Assembly: GCA_037013685.1 (NCBI GenBank)
Contig: CM072885.1
Coordinates: forward strand, 28,991,442-29,055,441
DNA: 64,000 nt
Reading direction: 5' to 3'
From: Acridotheres tristis
Taxonomy: Eukaryota; Chordata; Aves; Passeriformes; Sturnidae
The translations under genes were made by a program, and so were the position numbers. Positions 1-9,928 of this stretch are shown one piece after another. Numbering within the stretch: position 1 is the first letter of the stretch; each line of letters opens with the position of its first letter. The notes below the pieces were generated by a model, which saw nothing but the letters and a program-made list of their open reading frames with translations, made no database searches and had not been told where the DNA came from.

Positions 1-2088
1 TGGATAGGATTCATTTGCCAATCCATAACAGTGTAACATCATTTCAGATGCACCATTGTATCCTGTCCATCTTCTATCTGATTTTGAAGAAAAGACTCCT
101 GTATAGATACTATATGATACCTCCTGGCCACAGACAACTGACACATCTTTGCACATATTAAATGTCACTAGATGACTATGTTTAAGCAAGTGAATCCTAG
201 CCAATGTAATATTTCACTTTTTTCTTTGCATTCAATAAAAATTTTGGCATCACTGATTTTTAATTTTAAGGGACTAACTCAGGATGCTTAAACCTCTGGC
301 ATTAATTTTTAATTCATTGTGGAAATCTTTGAAACTGTTTTCATTGTGTGAACAGATTTTCTGCTTGGTAACCTGGTTGGACACAGATACAAAAAAAAAA
401 TAAATATCAGCATCTCCTTTTACTGCAGAAGGCAAAATATTCTTGCCCACTGAGTAGTCTCATCATTGTCTTTACAGCTACCAGGGTTCACTCAAGAATG
501 CATTTAAAGGAAACAACACACACAGAGAAAAAGCAGCTAACCTGCTGTTTAATACTGCTTTCACAAATGAAAAAGTGTCTCTGTAAAAGGGAAAAAAATG
601 CTGATGGCAATACTGTTAAAAAACAAAGGAGAATGAAGAAAACCTTGAGTGTCCATTGGAATGAACTCACTGACATTTTTCTGTGATACAAGTTCTGTGA
701 ACTTGCATAGAAAAATGTGCTAATTTGCAGCTTTCGTTAAAAAAAAAAAAACCCACCACCATGTGAACACTTTGATTTACTAGCCTAATTTGTGGTCACA
801 GCAACTGCAACTATCAGCTGTATTTATGGTAACTCTAATACATCACACAGAAACTTATAAATGTCAGCGCTGCAGCTCCCTGTAATAGAAGTTTTTACAG
901 ATGGAAGACCGCAGACTAATTACACAACCCAGTTTTTGCTGTTATTCGCCTAAGATAGAGTTGCAAGCTTCCCAGTAACTGAGACCAGTGAATTAGCATA
1001 GCTAATAAATTTATTCAGAAATTCATGTGAGGAAATCTCAATTTTGAAATTCTTCACCAGTATTTGTCTCCATCTACTAAGAGGCATTAGTGACAAAGTT
1101 TAAAAAGCGTTTTAATAGTGTTTACAGTTCGAGTGATCTGTTGTAATATCCCCTTTTGAAGCTATACAGATAAACATAATAAATATGTTTGCTATTAACA
1201 TATGGTGCTGATACTAGAAGAAGACTTAATTCACTGTGTTTTTTATGCAGTTAAACGTCCTAATGGCTCCCAGACTAAGATGAAAAACTGTTGTGGCATC
1301 ATCCATGTATTAGATAATGTCTTGGCACTTTCCCTATTATACTGTTATAAATAAATGCAGCAATTAAACCAGGGTGCTACCTGGAGCTTTAAGATGCATT
1401 TTTGTTTTTTCCCCTATTTCCAGACCAGATCCACCCCCTGCTGGCAGGAGGCTTCTTTACACAAGTCCGATGGAGAAATAAAGCCAATAAAAAGCACAGG
1501 GGTTGTTTTAAAGTTTTGAAGCTAATTGATGAGTTTTAATCAAGCTGGCAGGTCAGGTCCTTATGGTGTTGCACTGGTGACTTACAAAGGAGAAGTCTCA
1601 AGGGACCTACCCTGCCATTAGATAAATAAATGAGCATGCCTTAGGTAGGTCTTATTTCAGAGAAAAGGAAAAAAATAATTATTTTCTCCCATATTGTTTT
1701 TATCTGGAGAACATTCCCATTTTTTCTCTCTGTCTGTCCTCCTCTTTTACCTCTCTGTGTGAGATATCTCATCTCCCTCTATTCTTGCCTTTCAGAACAG
1801 CAGAAATAAACAGGTTCAAACCAGCTGTGAAAATGTATTTTCATTATGTCTTGCAGCTATCCAACAGAAATATTAAACATGTGAAACATGAAAAATTTCC
1901 ATCATAATGCTACGCTAAAGACATAGCAAATGAACAGGTAACCATGTATGATAAGTTTGGGTATCAAATGGCCCCTGTGTCTGCCTGTATGAATACTTGG
2001 ACCCTGTGGTAAGTCTGAGGTAAACAGCAATGAAAGACATTCCTGAAATGAGCTAATATGCAGAGACATTTACCCAAAACCATAAAAG
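1..2088. other. AT-rich anonymous DNA
   Basis: No open frame longer than about 67 codons and no recognised repeat, RNA gene or retroelement. Short A and T runs only. The right end abuts the target-site duplication of the provirus. Confidence 0.6.
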
Positions 2089-2094
2089 CAGTTT

Positions 2095-2472
2095 TGTCGG
2101 AGACGACGGGAGACAAGCACATCCAATGATGATCAGCAAGCCTCAAGTTTATTGATCAGAAGGCTACAGTTATATAGACACGATAATAAGGCTCATACAT
2201 ATTGCAAAAGCTAAGCTCATCATGGGTTCTGTGCTCTAACCTTGTTAAACGTCATCCCCGCACATATTGCTACATACTCCGGATGGCTGCGGTGCCTCCA
2301 CCACAACAGCTAGTTCTTGTTTTGACAAAAGCTAATTCTTATTTTGACATCCCGTGATTTCCTTGCTCCTTTCTCAAAGGCACAATGTTCTTGCCCAAGG
2401 CCTTATTTCCTGACTAGTGGAATCTCATCATGTCCTTTCTCACATAGCCAGTCTTCCACAAAACTCTCCACA
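2095..2472 (-). repeat. 3' LTR of the class II provirus
   Basis: Starts tgtcggagac and ends ctctccaca on the + strand, the standard TG...CA ends. On the minus strand a TATA box lies at 2170-2176 and an AATAAA signal at 2148-2153. Together they give a compact promoter and polyadenylation block. The last codons of env run into the U3 end (to 2403). It matches the other LTR over its full length with substitutions only. Confidence 0.95.
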
Positions 2473-3851
2473 CTTCCTCCGTTTTCTTTTTGGGCAAGAA
2501 GTTTTGTCTGCCGTAACTTTTGTGTCACACATGCAATCGTATTCTGAATGCATCCAAACACGCAAGTCAAAGCAAGCAGTAGCAATAATAGCACACCAAA
2601 AATACCTATAGCATACATTACAATGCTCCTTAGCCATGGCCCTATTCCCAGGCTTTTGAGCCATTCATCTATACCTAGGCCATCTTCTTCCTTTAACTTC
2701 TGCAACCCTTGTTGTAGTTCCCTGATTTTTGCATGTATGGAGGTGGAATGATCTGACAGGTTCATGCAACACATACCTTCGAATTCCTCACACCCGTGTC
2801 CCTGAGCTAACAAAAAAAATCAATAGCGGCTCTGTTCTGGAGCACAGCATGATTGACACTTAGTACATCTGTGGTCAGCACATTTAAGATTGTAGAGGTT
2901 TTGTTAATTTAATCTCTGGCCCAACATCCCAGCTGTTTTGATAGCTTTAAAGCCTTATTGGCTGCTCCACCGGGCAGTATGGTGGAGATCATGACTGATT
3001 TAAGTTCACTCCAAAAGGTAGGGTCCCCTATGTCTTTGCAGTCTACTTTGTGAAGACTGCGTTTGGACCTAGTTGCACTGTGGTTACTCCATTTCATTAG
3101 TAATGACATGTTAGGATGAAACAGCGAAAGCTTCCCCAGGTAACATGTGGAAAGGCAGGAATTCCATTCCAAGCTCTATCCCCACAGATCAGAAATATTC
3201 CCTGAGGTAGCCTTCTGGGGGCAATAATGTTGCTACCGTTACAACCTAAGTACAATTGTTCGAACACCGTGCCTGAGTCTAAACTGGAGTTCAGGGTGGC
3301 CCATCCCTTCTGATTTCTGTTGAGATCCTTTGAATTTCTGGGGAGAAAACTCGCCCAACACCCTTTTGATGTGTTTGTTACTGATGTTAGCACTTCCAAA
3401 CAGATCCAACTCTTCGGGCAGTGACAACAGGATGGTGTTAAAGGGATTGAATTAGTTTGCACTGTTGTCCACTGTCCCCTTTAGGGTCAAAGCATTGTTC
3501 ACCAACCCCTTTTTCAGAAATCTGCTTGCATAGGGACGGGTTACTTATCAGGCCGCAAAACTCTTAAGGTTCCCATATTGGTAGGCCAACTAAGCATGTG
3601 CGGAAAGGGTTAGTGACACCTCCCAAGCTAAGGCAAAGTGATTGTTGGTTAGTTTGATTAGCCAGTGTTACCCATATGTTGTCTCTTGGCGTGTTAAAGT
3701 GTGTTAAGTCAGCTGCAATACCTATAGCAATGTTAATAAGTAGAACAAAAAATTCCTTCATTTCTGTGACTTGTTTTTCTTGTTTCTTTCTCTCTTCAGT
3801 TTTATTGTTCCTCTCCTTCTCACTCCTAAGTCCCTTAGTTGGTTTACGCAT
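2403..3851 (-). pseudogene. env: env pseudogene (SU and TM), alpharetrovirus-type glycoprotein
   Basis: Envelope glycoprotein remnant. The frame opens with ATG at 3849-3851, followed by about 30 very basic residues, then a hydrophobic signal core and the start of SU, ending at a TAA near 3561-3563. Later SU continues in a second frame (about 3462-3097). The SU/TM junction lies in a third frame, with a furin-type site RSKR at 3059-3070 followed by a cysteine-flanked internal fusion-peptide region. The last part, in a further frame (2813-2403), holds a CX6CC motif (2766-2792), a helical stretch, a 25-residue membrane anchor (about 2550-2624) and a cytoplasmic tail. The CX6CC motif and cysteine-flanked fusion loop are typical of alpharetroviruses; classical betaretroviral TM lacks the third cysteine. 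At least three frame changes and one stop make it non-functional. The final 23 or so codons lie inside U3. Confidence 0.88.
2473..2491 (-). promoter_or_regulatory. Polypurine tract (plus-strand primer)
   Basis: On the minus strand this is an uninterrupted run of A and G apart from one C, ending immediately before the TGTGGAGAG start of U3. This is the position of a retroviral polypurine tract, the RNase H-resistant primer for second-strand synthesis. Confidence 0.85.
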
Positions 3852-4441
3852 TGATCTAGTTCTTTCTTAGGATCTCCACAAACTGGTCCTACAGCTGAGC
3901 ACTGTGCTAAGGGTACTTCTTTCCTACACTTGGTTGCTAGAATTCTAGAGCGACTCTGAGACTTTACGCGTTTAACAATCTGCTCTAATTCCCAACGACG
4001 GAAAGCAAGGATTTTCTGTTCTGGGGACTCAAACAGCTTTAGGGCTTGCCACGTCCCCAGTCCTGTCACCACCTGCAATTCCCTCTGCCAGCTGTTAAAA
4101 TGATGCTGTCCAGCACAACAGTTACACCACAAAGCGCCTAACAATGACTGTTCTAGCCAGTAGGTTTTGCCACACCCCCCACAAAACAATGCAATCCAAG
4201 CTGCACAGCCTGGGCTGTGACAAGCTAAGCAATTTTCCCTTGAAGGTCCACGGAGATTAAAACTCCGCAGCTCTTCAATTGCCCCAGACAACTCTGCAAA
4301 GGTTCTGCAATGTTTAATAGTCTTATCAACAGTCTTTGAATATCCCTGTAGCTGTTGCAGCAGAGGACGGAAAGCGAGGAGGGCTTTCTGCTCGATTCTC
4401 TGTTGGTCTTCCTCCGTCAGGTCCTGAGTTGTCCGCAACAT
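3758..4441 (-). CDS. Unidentified Cys-rich basic ORF between pol and env (227 codons from ATG)
   Basis: I do not recognise this protein. The frame is open from about 4528. The first ATG is at 4439-4441, giving 227 codons to the stop at 3758. The first 38 or so codons overlap the end of integrase in another frame and the last 30 overlap the env leader, so about 160 codons have no other coding explanation. Residues 1-60 look helical and charged. Residues 71-114 hold a Cys/His cluster (C71, C74, C79, C87, C90, C106, C108, C109, H113, H114) that could bind zinc. The C-terminus is rich in Lys and Arg, like a nuclear or RNA-binding tail. Its frame has no stop although gag, pro, pol and env are all broken. 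It could be a retroviral accessory gene, an extended env leader, or a captured host exon. No function is claimed. Confidence 0.5.
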   Translation of the reverse strand: MLRTTQDLTEEDQQRIEQKALLAFRPLLQQLQGYSKTVDKTIKHCRTFAELSGAIEELRSFNLRGPSRENCLACHSPGCAAWIALFCGGCGKTYWLEQSLLGALWCNCCAGQHHFNSWQRELQVVTGLGTWQALKLFESPEQKILAFRRWELEQIVKRVKSQSRSRILATKCRKEVPLAQCSAVGPVCGDPKKELDQCVNQLRDLGVRRRGTIKLKRERNKKNKSQK

Positions 4442-5390
4442 TGAGAACCGGTTTAGTCCATCTTGCTGGTACCCAAACTGTTCCTGTAGGAGTAGAAACA
4501 CAGAGATAACCCTGTCCCCAATACACAACTTTAGCAGGTTCCTGCCATTGACCTGTCCTGGGGTCCCGATATCTCACCCATACCTTTTCTCCCTTTTCTC
4601 GGGGTTCACCAGGATTATAATGTACTACTGCCGGAGGCTGGTCTGCCTCTCCAAATACACACAAATAATTTATTACAAACAAGGCTTTTAGCAATCTAGA
4701 GTGCGGGTTTCCAATATTCTCATGTTTTGTAAGGTATCTTTTGAGTATTCCATTAGCTCTTTCAATTATGGCCTGCCCCGTGGGAGAGTGTGCTATCACT
4801 GTAACATGTTCAATGCCCCATTCTCTTAAAAACTCTTCGACCCTTCCACTAATATAGGCTGGGCCATTATCTGTTTTTATCTTTCTTGGTGTACCCATTA
4901 CTGCAAAGCAACTGCAAAGATGTCTTTCCACATGAATGGCTTTCTCACCTGTCTGTGCTGTTGCCCAAAAGTATTTACTATAGGTGTCAATAGTCACATG
5001 GACATATTTCAAACGCCCAAAACTTGCTACATTTGTAACATCCATTTGCCAAAGCTCATTAGATAGCAATCCTTGTCGATTAACCCCTAGTCCCAGTCCA
5101 CAACCACTATTGTGATGGCTGCAGATAGGGCAAGCTCTAATTATTGCCTTGGCTTCGGCCAAAGGTGTTCCAAACTCCCGTTGTAGAACCCTTGCATTCT
5201 GGTGAAACATTGATTGAGCCTTCCTGGCTAATTGTTGCCTTGACAGTGGCGTTCTTTGTGCTATAGTTACCAATTTATCTGCTCTATTGTTGCCCGCTCC
5301 TAAACCAATGTCCCACTTATGACTTCTAATGTGAATAACAGCATAAGCATGTTCCCTAAGTTTTGTTGCTTTTTGCAGCTGTACGAGTAG
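4326..5390 (-). pseudogene. pol: pol: integrase domain, nearly intact
   Basis: Integrase joins viral DNA to host DNA. From 5273 the frame is open for 315 codons. Residue numbers below count from 5273. The N-terminal zinc domain shows H24 and C48/C51, but the expected first histidine four residues before H24 is Gln (residue 20). The catalytic core keeps D78, D135 and E171 with the standard 35-residue D-to-E gap. A C-terminal SH3-like DNA-binding part with several Trp residues follows, then a Ser/Pro-rich tail. The only stop in the upstream link to RNase H is a TAA at 5391-5393 beside a run of seven T. The 3' end overlaps the unidentified ORF. The core looks functional but the zinc ligand loss would probably impair it. 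Confidence 0.9.
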
Positions 5391-5393
5391 TTA

Positions 5394-7003
5394 AAAAAAT
5401 CTCTGATTCTGTACTTCCTTAATTGAGGCTTCCTCAATCCTTTCCACTACCCCTGCCACGTATAATGAATCTGTGACAATGTTCAGTGGTCCTTTAAGGT
5501 TTAACATCACCCACACAACTGCAAGAAGTTTCATAATCTGTAAAGTGTCTCTTTCCTCTGCAGGAAGGATCTTGTGTTTCCAACTGTCCTTTTCCTGCCA
5601 AGTGATAGCGGCAGTTCTTGACTTCTTCCCTGCATCAGTATATGCTGTCAGGGCACCTGTTATGGGGGTAGTCTCTCATTTAGGTCGTGTGACCCATTCC
5701 CATTTTCCAATCCACTGCAGTGGTGCTTGTACTATTTTTCCTGTTTCCAGTGTACAACTTGCTCCTAATAGCGCCTCTTGCAACTCCTCACTGTTATTCA
5801 GGTACCATTGTAGAGAGTCTTTTTTCATGGGCATTCTTATTGTCTTGGGTTCTGTGCCAGTAACTTGCAAGGTCCGTTCTCGACCCTTCTTGATCAGTTC
5901 TGCTAGCATTTCGATTTTTTGAAAGACAGTTTTGGTTTGTTGTAGTGCAGGAGAAATCCATTCCAATACCCATAGCTCCCCCATTATTTTATCGGATTGA
6001 GTTAGAGTGCCCAGCAGGTATTTGGGGCCACACCATATTGTGAGGTCGATCGGTGTGTTTGGGTCGTGTCGGCGGATCTGGCCTTCTGTAACAGAGTCCA
6101 TAATTTCTTGAATAACTTTTTGTTGGTCAGATGTGACTTGTACTGGACGTGTGGGATCTGTTCCTTTTAGAAGTGGTCACAGTTTATCTAACAGTCCATT
6201 TGGTATTCCCACTACAGGCTTTAACCATTGCAGGTCACCGAGTAATTTTTGAGCATCGTTTAAGGTTTTGAGTTGTGTTTGAAGCTGTAGCTTTTGAGGA
6301 GTGTCTAATTGTTCAGCTAAAGTCCATCCTAAGTATTTCCATGGTGCAGTCCTTTGTACCTTTTCAGGGGCTATGACAAGTTGGAATCATGCCAGTTCTT
6401 CCTGTATGTCCTTGATCTGTTGGTCCAAAAATGGAGTAGGTTGGGCAAACAAAATATCATCCATGTAATGATATATAATTGTCCTTGGCCAGTTTTGATG
6501 AAGAGGCTGTAAAGCAGAAGCCACATAAAGTTGGCACAGGGTTGGACTATTTCGCATTCCCTGTGGTAATACTGTCCATTCAAAATGTTGATCAGGGCCC
6601 TCTCTGTTTCATGCAGGTAGGGTAAATGCAAATCGCTTTGTATGCTCCGGGTGCAACGGAATTGTGAAAAAACAGTCCTTTAAATCAATGATTAACAATG
6701 GCCATCCCTCAGGTATCATTGCAGGATTGGGCAATCCAGGTTGCAAAGCACCCATCGGCTCCATTTGATCATTAACTGCACGTAAGTCATGGAGCAGACG
6801 GTACTTCCCTGACTTTTTTTCATAACGAATATAAGAGTATTCCATGGGCTCGTGGTCAGTTGTAAATGTCCCTGATTAAACAGTTCTTTAACAAGGTCAT
6901 GGGCATGTTGAAGACTTTCTCTATTTAGAGGCCATTGCTTAACCCACACTGGTGTATCAGTTTTCCATGTGATGGGGATTGGAAAAGTCCATGCAATGGC
7001 CAT
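5394..7003 (-). pseudogene. pol: pol: reverse transcriptase and RNase H, broken
   Basis: Copies genomic RNA into DNA. The RT start is readable in one frame to about 6840. After a frame change it continues in the integrase frame with the motif A region LIIDLKD, the YMDD active site (6456-6467), connection and RNase H. RNase H shows the first catalytic Asp in a YTDAG motif and a later TDSLYVAG motif. In-frame stops are TGA at 6609-6611, 6387-6389, 6177-6179 and 5676-5678. The YMDD box is the form used by alpha- and betaretroviruses. One frameshift plus four stops before the RNase H end make it a pseudogene, although the catalytic residues themselves are kept. Confidence 0.9.
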
Positions 7004-7137
7004 TAGCCTAAGGGGTGTTCATTGGTTAAGACCACTCCCAGCTGTGCTAGTATGTCCCTTCCAATAAGACACAGTACAGTACTGTTGGTGGTAACTGAAC
7101 TATAGAGAAACTTGCGGTGACTTGTTTGCCATCCACC

Positions 7138-7821
7138 TTAACCTTTAGGGGAGGAGAGTGACTGGCGAGGGTGAATCCTCCGACCCCCCGTCACTGTTGT
7201 CGCTGTTGGCTGCAAGGGCCAATGTTGAGGCCAGCATTCTGGGCAAATAATACTAGAATCTGCTCCCGTGTCTAACAGTCCACTAAATGACCGCTTTTGT
7301 CCCTGATATTCCACTTCTACTTTGTGTTTTGGCCTCTTGCTTAGGTTCAAGGTGAGGAGGGTGAGGCCCCCGGTTGATCCAAAGCCATCGCCCCCCCCAT
7401 CTTTATTTTGTACTGGATCCAAGTCCTTAGTTGTTTGTTCCAGGGGTATTAGTTGTGCAATCCTTTGGCCCTTATTAACTTGAATCAGTGGGAAAAGAGT
7501 ATAGGCCATAATCATAATTTCTCCAGTATAGTCCACATCAATTACACCAGGTAACACAAAAAGTCCAAGCATAGATGGCGATGATCTCCCCAGTAACAAG
7601 GCACCCATAGTCCGTCCTCCCACCACAACCGGCCCCTTTGTGCCAGTTGGAATTTTTTGTGGTTGAGACGTCATAAATGTTAGGTCTATTGCGGCTGCCA
7701 GGTCCAAGCCGAGGCTTCCGCTGGAGGCGGGTTGGCAGCCAGTGAGGTTGGTTGTACTGCAGCGGTGACTTGTGTCTGAGCGCGGCCACTGCGGTTCAGT
7801 ACGCTCCCATTGTAGTTTCCC
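7138..7821 (-). pseudogene. pro: pro: dUTPase fused to aspartic protease, truncated by frameshift
   Basis: The frame lies -1 to nucleocapsid and is entered at the GGGAAAC site. Residue numbers count from its upstream ATG at 7836. A trimeric dUTPase comes first, with all five motifs: GLDLAA (43-48), GRSS (83-86), GVIDVDYTGEI (97-107), GQRIAQL (123-129) and GFGSTGG (151-157). dUTPase hydrolyses dUTP and limits uracil in viral DNA. The retroviral protease follows, with active site DTG at 7264-7272. The frame leaves the protease sequence near 7190 and stops at 7138. The C-terminal protease part appears in other frames down to about 7030. dUTPase upstream of protease in a separate pro frame is a betaretroviral layout; alpharetroviruses carry protease at the end of Gag. 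The dUTPase half looks intact, the protease is broken. Confidence 0.9.
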
Positions 7822-9362
7822 GACCGTCTGCAGCATGCATTAGTGTTGTGTGAATCCACTCGGCATTTTTGGCACCAAACTCCAGTTGCTGTGCACTCTC
7901 GAAGGAGGTGTCCCATGCTGCTGCATCGGAAGCATTTAACTCTTTTGAGTGACCATGGCAGATGCTTGAAGGGGTGCAAGGGCAGCTAACACTTGCCTCT
8001 GAGAAGCTTTAGCCTGCTCTTGTAACCCTAAACCTAATGTTTTAATAGCACCTACTAGGAATGCCTGCATCCCTGTTGGTATTTAGGACATTTTTCCTAA
8101 CGCTTCCTCAATAGTCCAATTTGCTCCCAAGGTGTTTAATACACTTCTAGTGGCCTGATTGTAATTTTGAAGGGCACATTGCTTTAATAGCATCCCCTTC
8201 ATAAAATCTGGCACCCCTGCTCTTTCTATTGCTGCTGCTGCTTTATCTATAAATGCACCAAATGTCTCATCCCGTCCTTGCTTAATTCCCATGTTTATGG
8301 GTAACCCACTAAGGTCTTTAACTTTGTCAATGGCCAGTCTTACTAGTTGCATTGCTTCCCTACACTTATCAGGACCGAGCAACGCCTGAGCTTCAGTACG
8401 AAGAAATGCTCCTAATCCCATTAGCTCCTCTATGGTTACCCCATACAACGGGTCCCCTTGTTGCCTCTGTATAGCAACGCACTCGTTTACTAAAGCCTGC
8501 CAGTGTGCATTAAACAATAACTGCTGATGCTGTGTGAATATTAACTTTGCTATTCCCCTGCAATCTGACGGCAACAGTATCTGTGTTCCCCAGATGTAAT
8601 CCAATATCTGTTTGACTGGTTCGCTCGTCACCCCGGACTGACTAACAGTTGAGCGCAATTGTGACAGTAATTTCCAATCGAGAGCGGATACTTGTCCCCC
8701 AAACCTCCCTCCGCCATCAGCTGATAAATCACTGGGCACACCAATTGTTTTGTTGCCTCTATTGCACTGTCATCCCCTTTTTCCAGGCAGTCATCTGCCT
8801 GCGCTGCCCATGTTTCTCTCCTCCCCCTTGCAATAGCCTCCGCTAGGTCGGATTCCGCCCCAGGAATCGATTCATTGCTTGGGGGTGGTGGTGGTGGTGC
8901 TTGTGGCCATGAATTCTGCCCTTCTGGGGGTGCTGATGGTGCACACGAGCTTCCCAGCCCAGCAGTTGCCAGTGAGGGAGGCAAATAAAGCTTAGAGATT
9001 CCTGGGGACAGCGGGGTGGATGAAAACCAGTCACTATTATATTCTTTGTTTTTGCCTTGTGTGGTGGATGCTTGCTTCGCAGCCTTTTTCTCGGCTTGGC
9101 ACTGCAAAAGTTCATTGCGTGCTACCCTCCAGATCTTTCCTAACTTTTTTGCAGTTTTATCATTCTCTAATGTAGCTTCCCACAATATATCTCCAAATTT
9201 ACGCCATTCTGACAGCTCATGGACAGTGTGAGGATTTACAAACACTCCCTTTGTGTACCCATACTCTAACAACCCGGGCAACTCCTTCTGTAAGTCTATG
9301 CCTTTAACCTGTCTTTTCTGCAAAAATGCAGTAAATAAATCATATGCTGCTTGCCTTTCCAT
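7686..9362 (-). pseudogene. gag: gag pseudogene (matrix, capsid, nucleocapsid)
   Basis: Structural polyprotein. The first ATG in the matrix frame is at 9360-9362, 168 bases after the primer site. The matrix region resembles the betaretroviral p10-type domain. A proline-rich segment follows with a PSAP late-domain motif (8928-8939), which in retroviruses recruits Tsg101 for budding, and a run of six prolines. Capsid is in another frame from about 8705 and contains the major homology region QGRDETF (8260-8280). It meets a TAA at 8083-8085, stays open afterwards, then changes frame near 7950. Nucleocapsid has two CX2CX4HX4C zinc knuckles (7893-7934 and 7833-7874). Two frame changes and one stop make it non-functional. 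Confidence 0.9.
7778..7821 (-). promoter_or_regulatory. gag-pro -1 ribosomal frameshift signal
   Basis: The heptamer GGGAAAC lies at 7815-7821 on the minus strand. The Gag frame reads it as G GGA AAC, the correct phase for tandem -1 slippage, and the pro frame continues as GGG AAA. Eight bases downstream is a nested hairpin: outer stem GAGCG/CGCTC (7802-7806 with 7778-7782) and inner stem ACTG/CAGT (7797-7800 with 7788-7791). Some betaretroviruses use the same heptamer at gag-pro. Heptamer and phase are seen; the stimulatory role of the hairpin is inferred. Confidence 0.75.
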
Positions 9363-9530
9363 ACCTAGTTCGTCAGCGCTGTTGCAGCCCCTCAAGGTCT
9401 TGGCAGCACGTATTGGCCAGGCTCGCCTGTGTGGTCACCCAGGCGTGGAACACTCTTTTTCTGCTCTTTTTGCCGTCCTTGCTGCTTAGGACCCGACCCG
9501 ATCGTCGCTCCATCGTGGCACCAAGTCAGG

Positions 9531-9548
9531 ATCACATCGGGGTCACCA
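9531..9548 (-). promoter_or_regulatory. Primer binding site, tRNA-Trp type
   Basis: On the minus strand the 18 bases read TGGTGACCCCGATGTGAT, two bases after the LTR end. This is the tRNA-Trp complement used by alpharetroviruses, with one C to T change (a CpG position). The two-base gap also matches alpharetroviruses. Classical betaretroviruses use tRNA-Lys. Confidence 0.85.
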
Positions 9549-9550
9549 TT

Positions 9551-9928
9551 TGCCGGAGACGACGGGAGACAAACACATCCAATGATGATCAGCAAGCCTC
9601 AAGTTTATTGATCAGAAGGCTACAGTTATATAGACATGATAATAAAGCTCATACATATTGCAAAAGCTAAGCTCATCATTGGTTCTGTGCTCTGGCCTTG
9701 CTAAACGTCATCCCTGCACATATTGTTACAAACTCCAGATGGCTATGGTCGCTCCACCACAACAGCTAGTTCTTGTTTTGACAAAAGCTAATTCTTATTT
9801 TGACATCCCGTGATTTCCTTGCTCCTTGCTCAAAGGCACAATGTTCTTGCCCAAGGCCTTATTTCCTGACTAGTGGAATCTCATCATGTCCTTTCTCACA
9901 TAGCCAGTCTTCCACAAAACTCTCCACA
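9551..9928 (-). repeat. 5' LTR of the class II provirus
   Basis: 378 bp, tgccggagac to tctccaca on the + strand. The 5' end of the retroviral transcript lies within it. It differs from the 3' LTR by about 17 substitutions and no indels. Several of the differences are C/T or G/A changes at CpG sites. Confidence 0.95.
9604..9632 (-). promoter_or_regulatory. TATA box and poly(A) signal of the 5' LTR
   Basis: Minus strand TATATAA at 9626-9632 and AATAAA at 9604-9609, only about 16 bases apart. Transcription should start 25-30 bases after TATA, so the AATAAA lies in U3 just before a short R region, an arrangement also found in alpharetroviruses. The R position is inferred. Confidence 0.7.

Noticed and set aside
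7003..7190. pro-pol -1 relation as a second programmed frameshift
   Set aside because: The protease end is already split over frames, so the observed phase cannot be trusted.
8628..8739. Frame change between matrix and capsid as a programmed frameshift
   Set aside because: Gag is one frame in all known relatives, and the junction lies in C/T-rich runs without a proper slip heptamer, so a decay indel is more likely.
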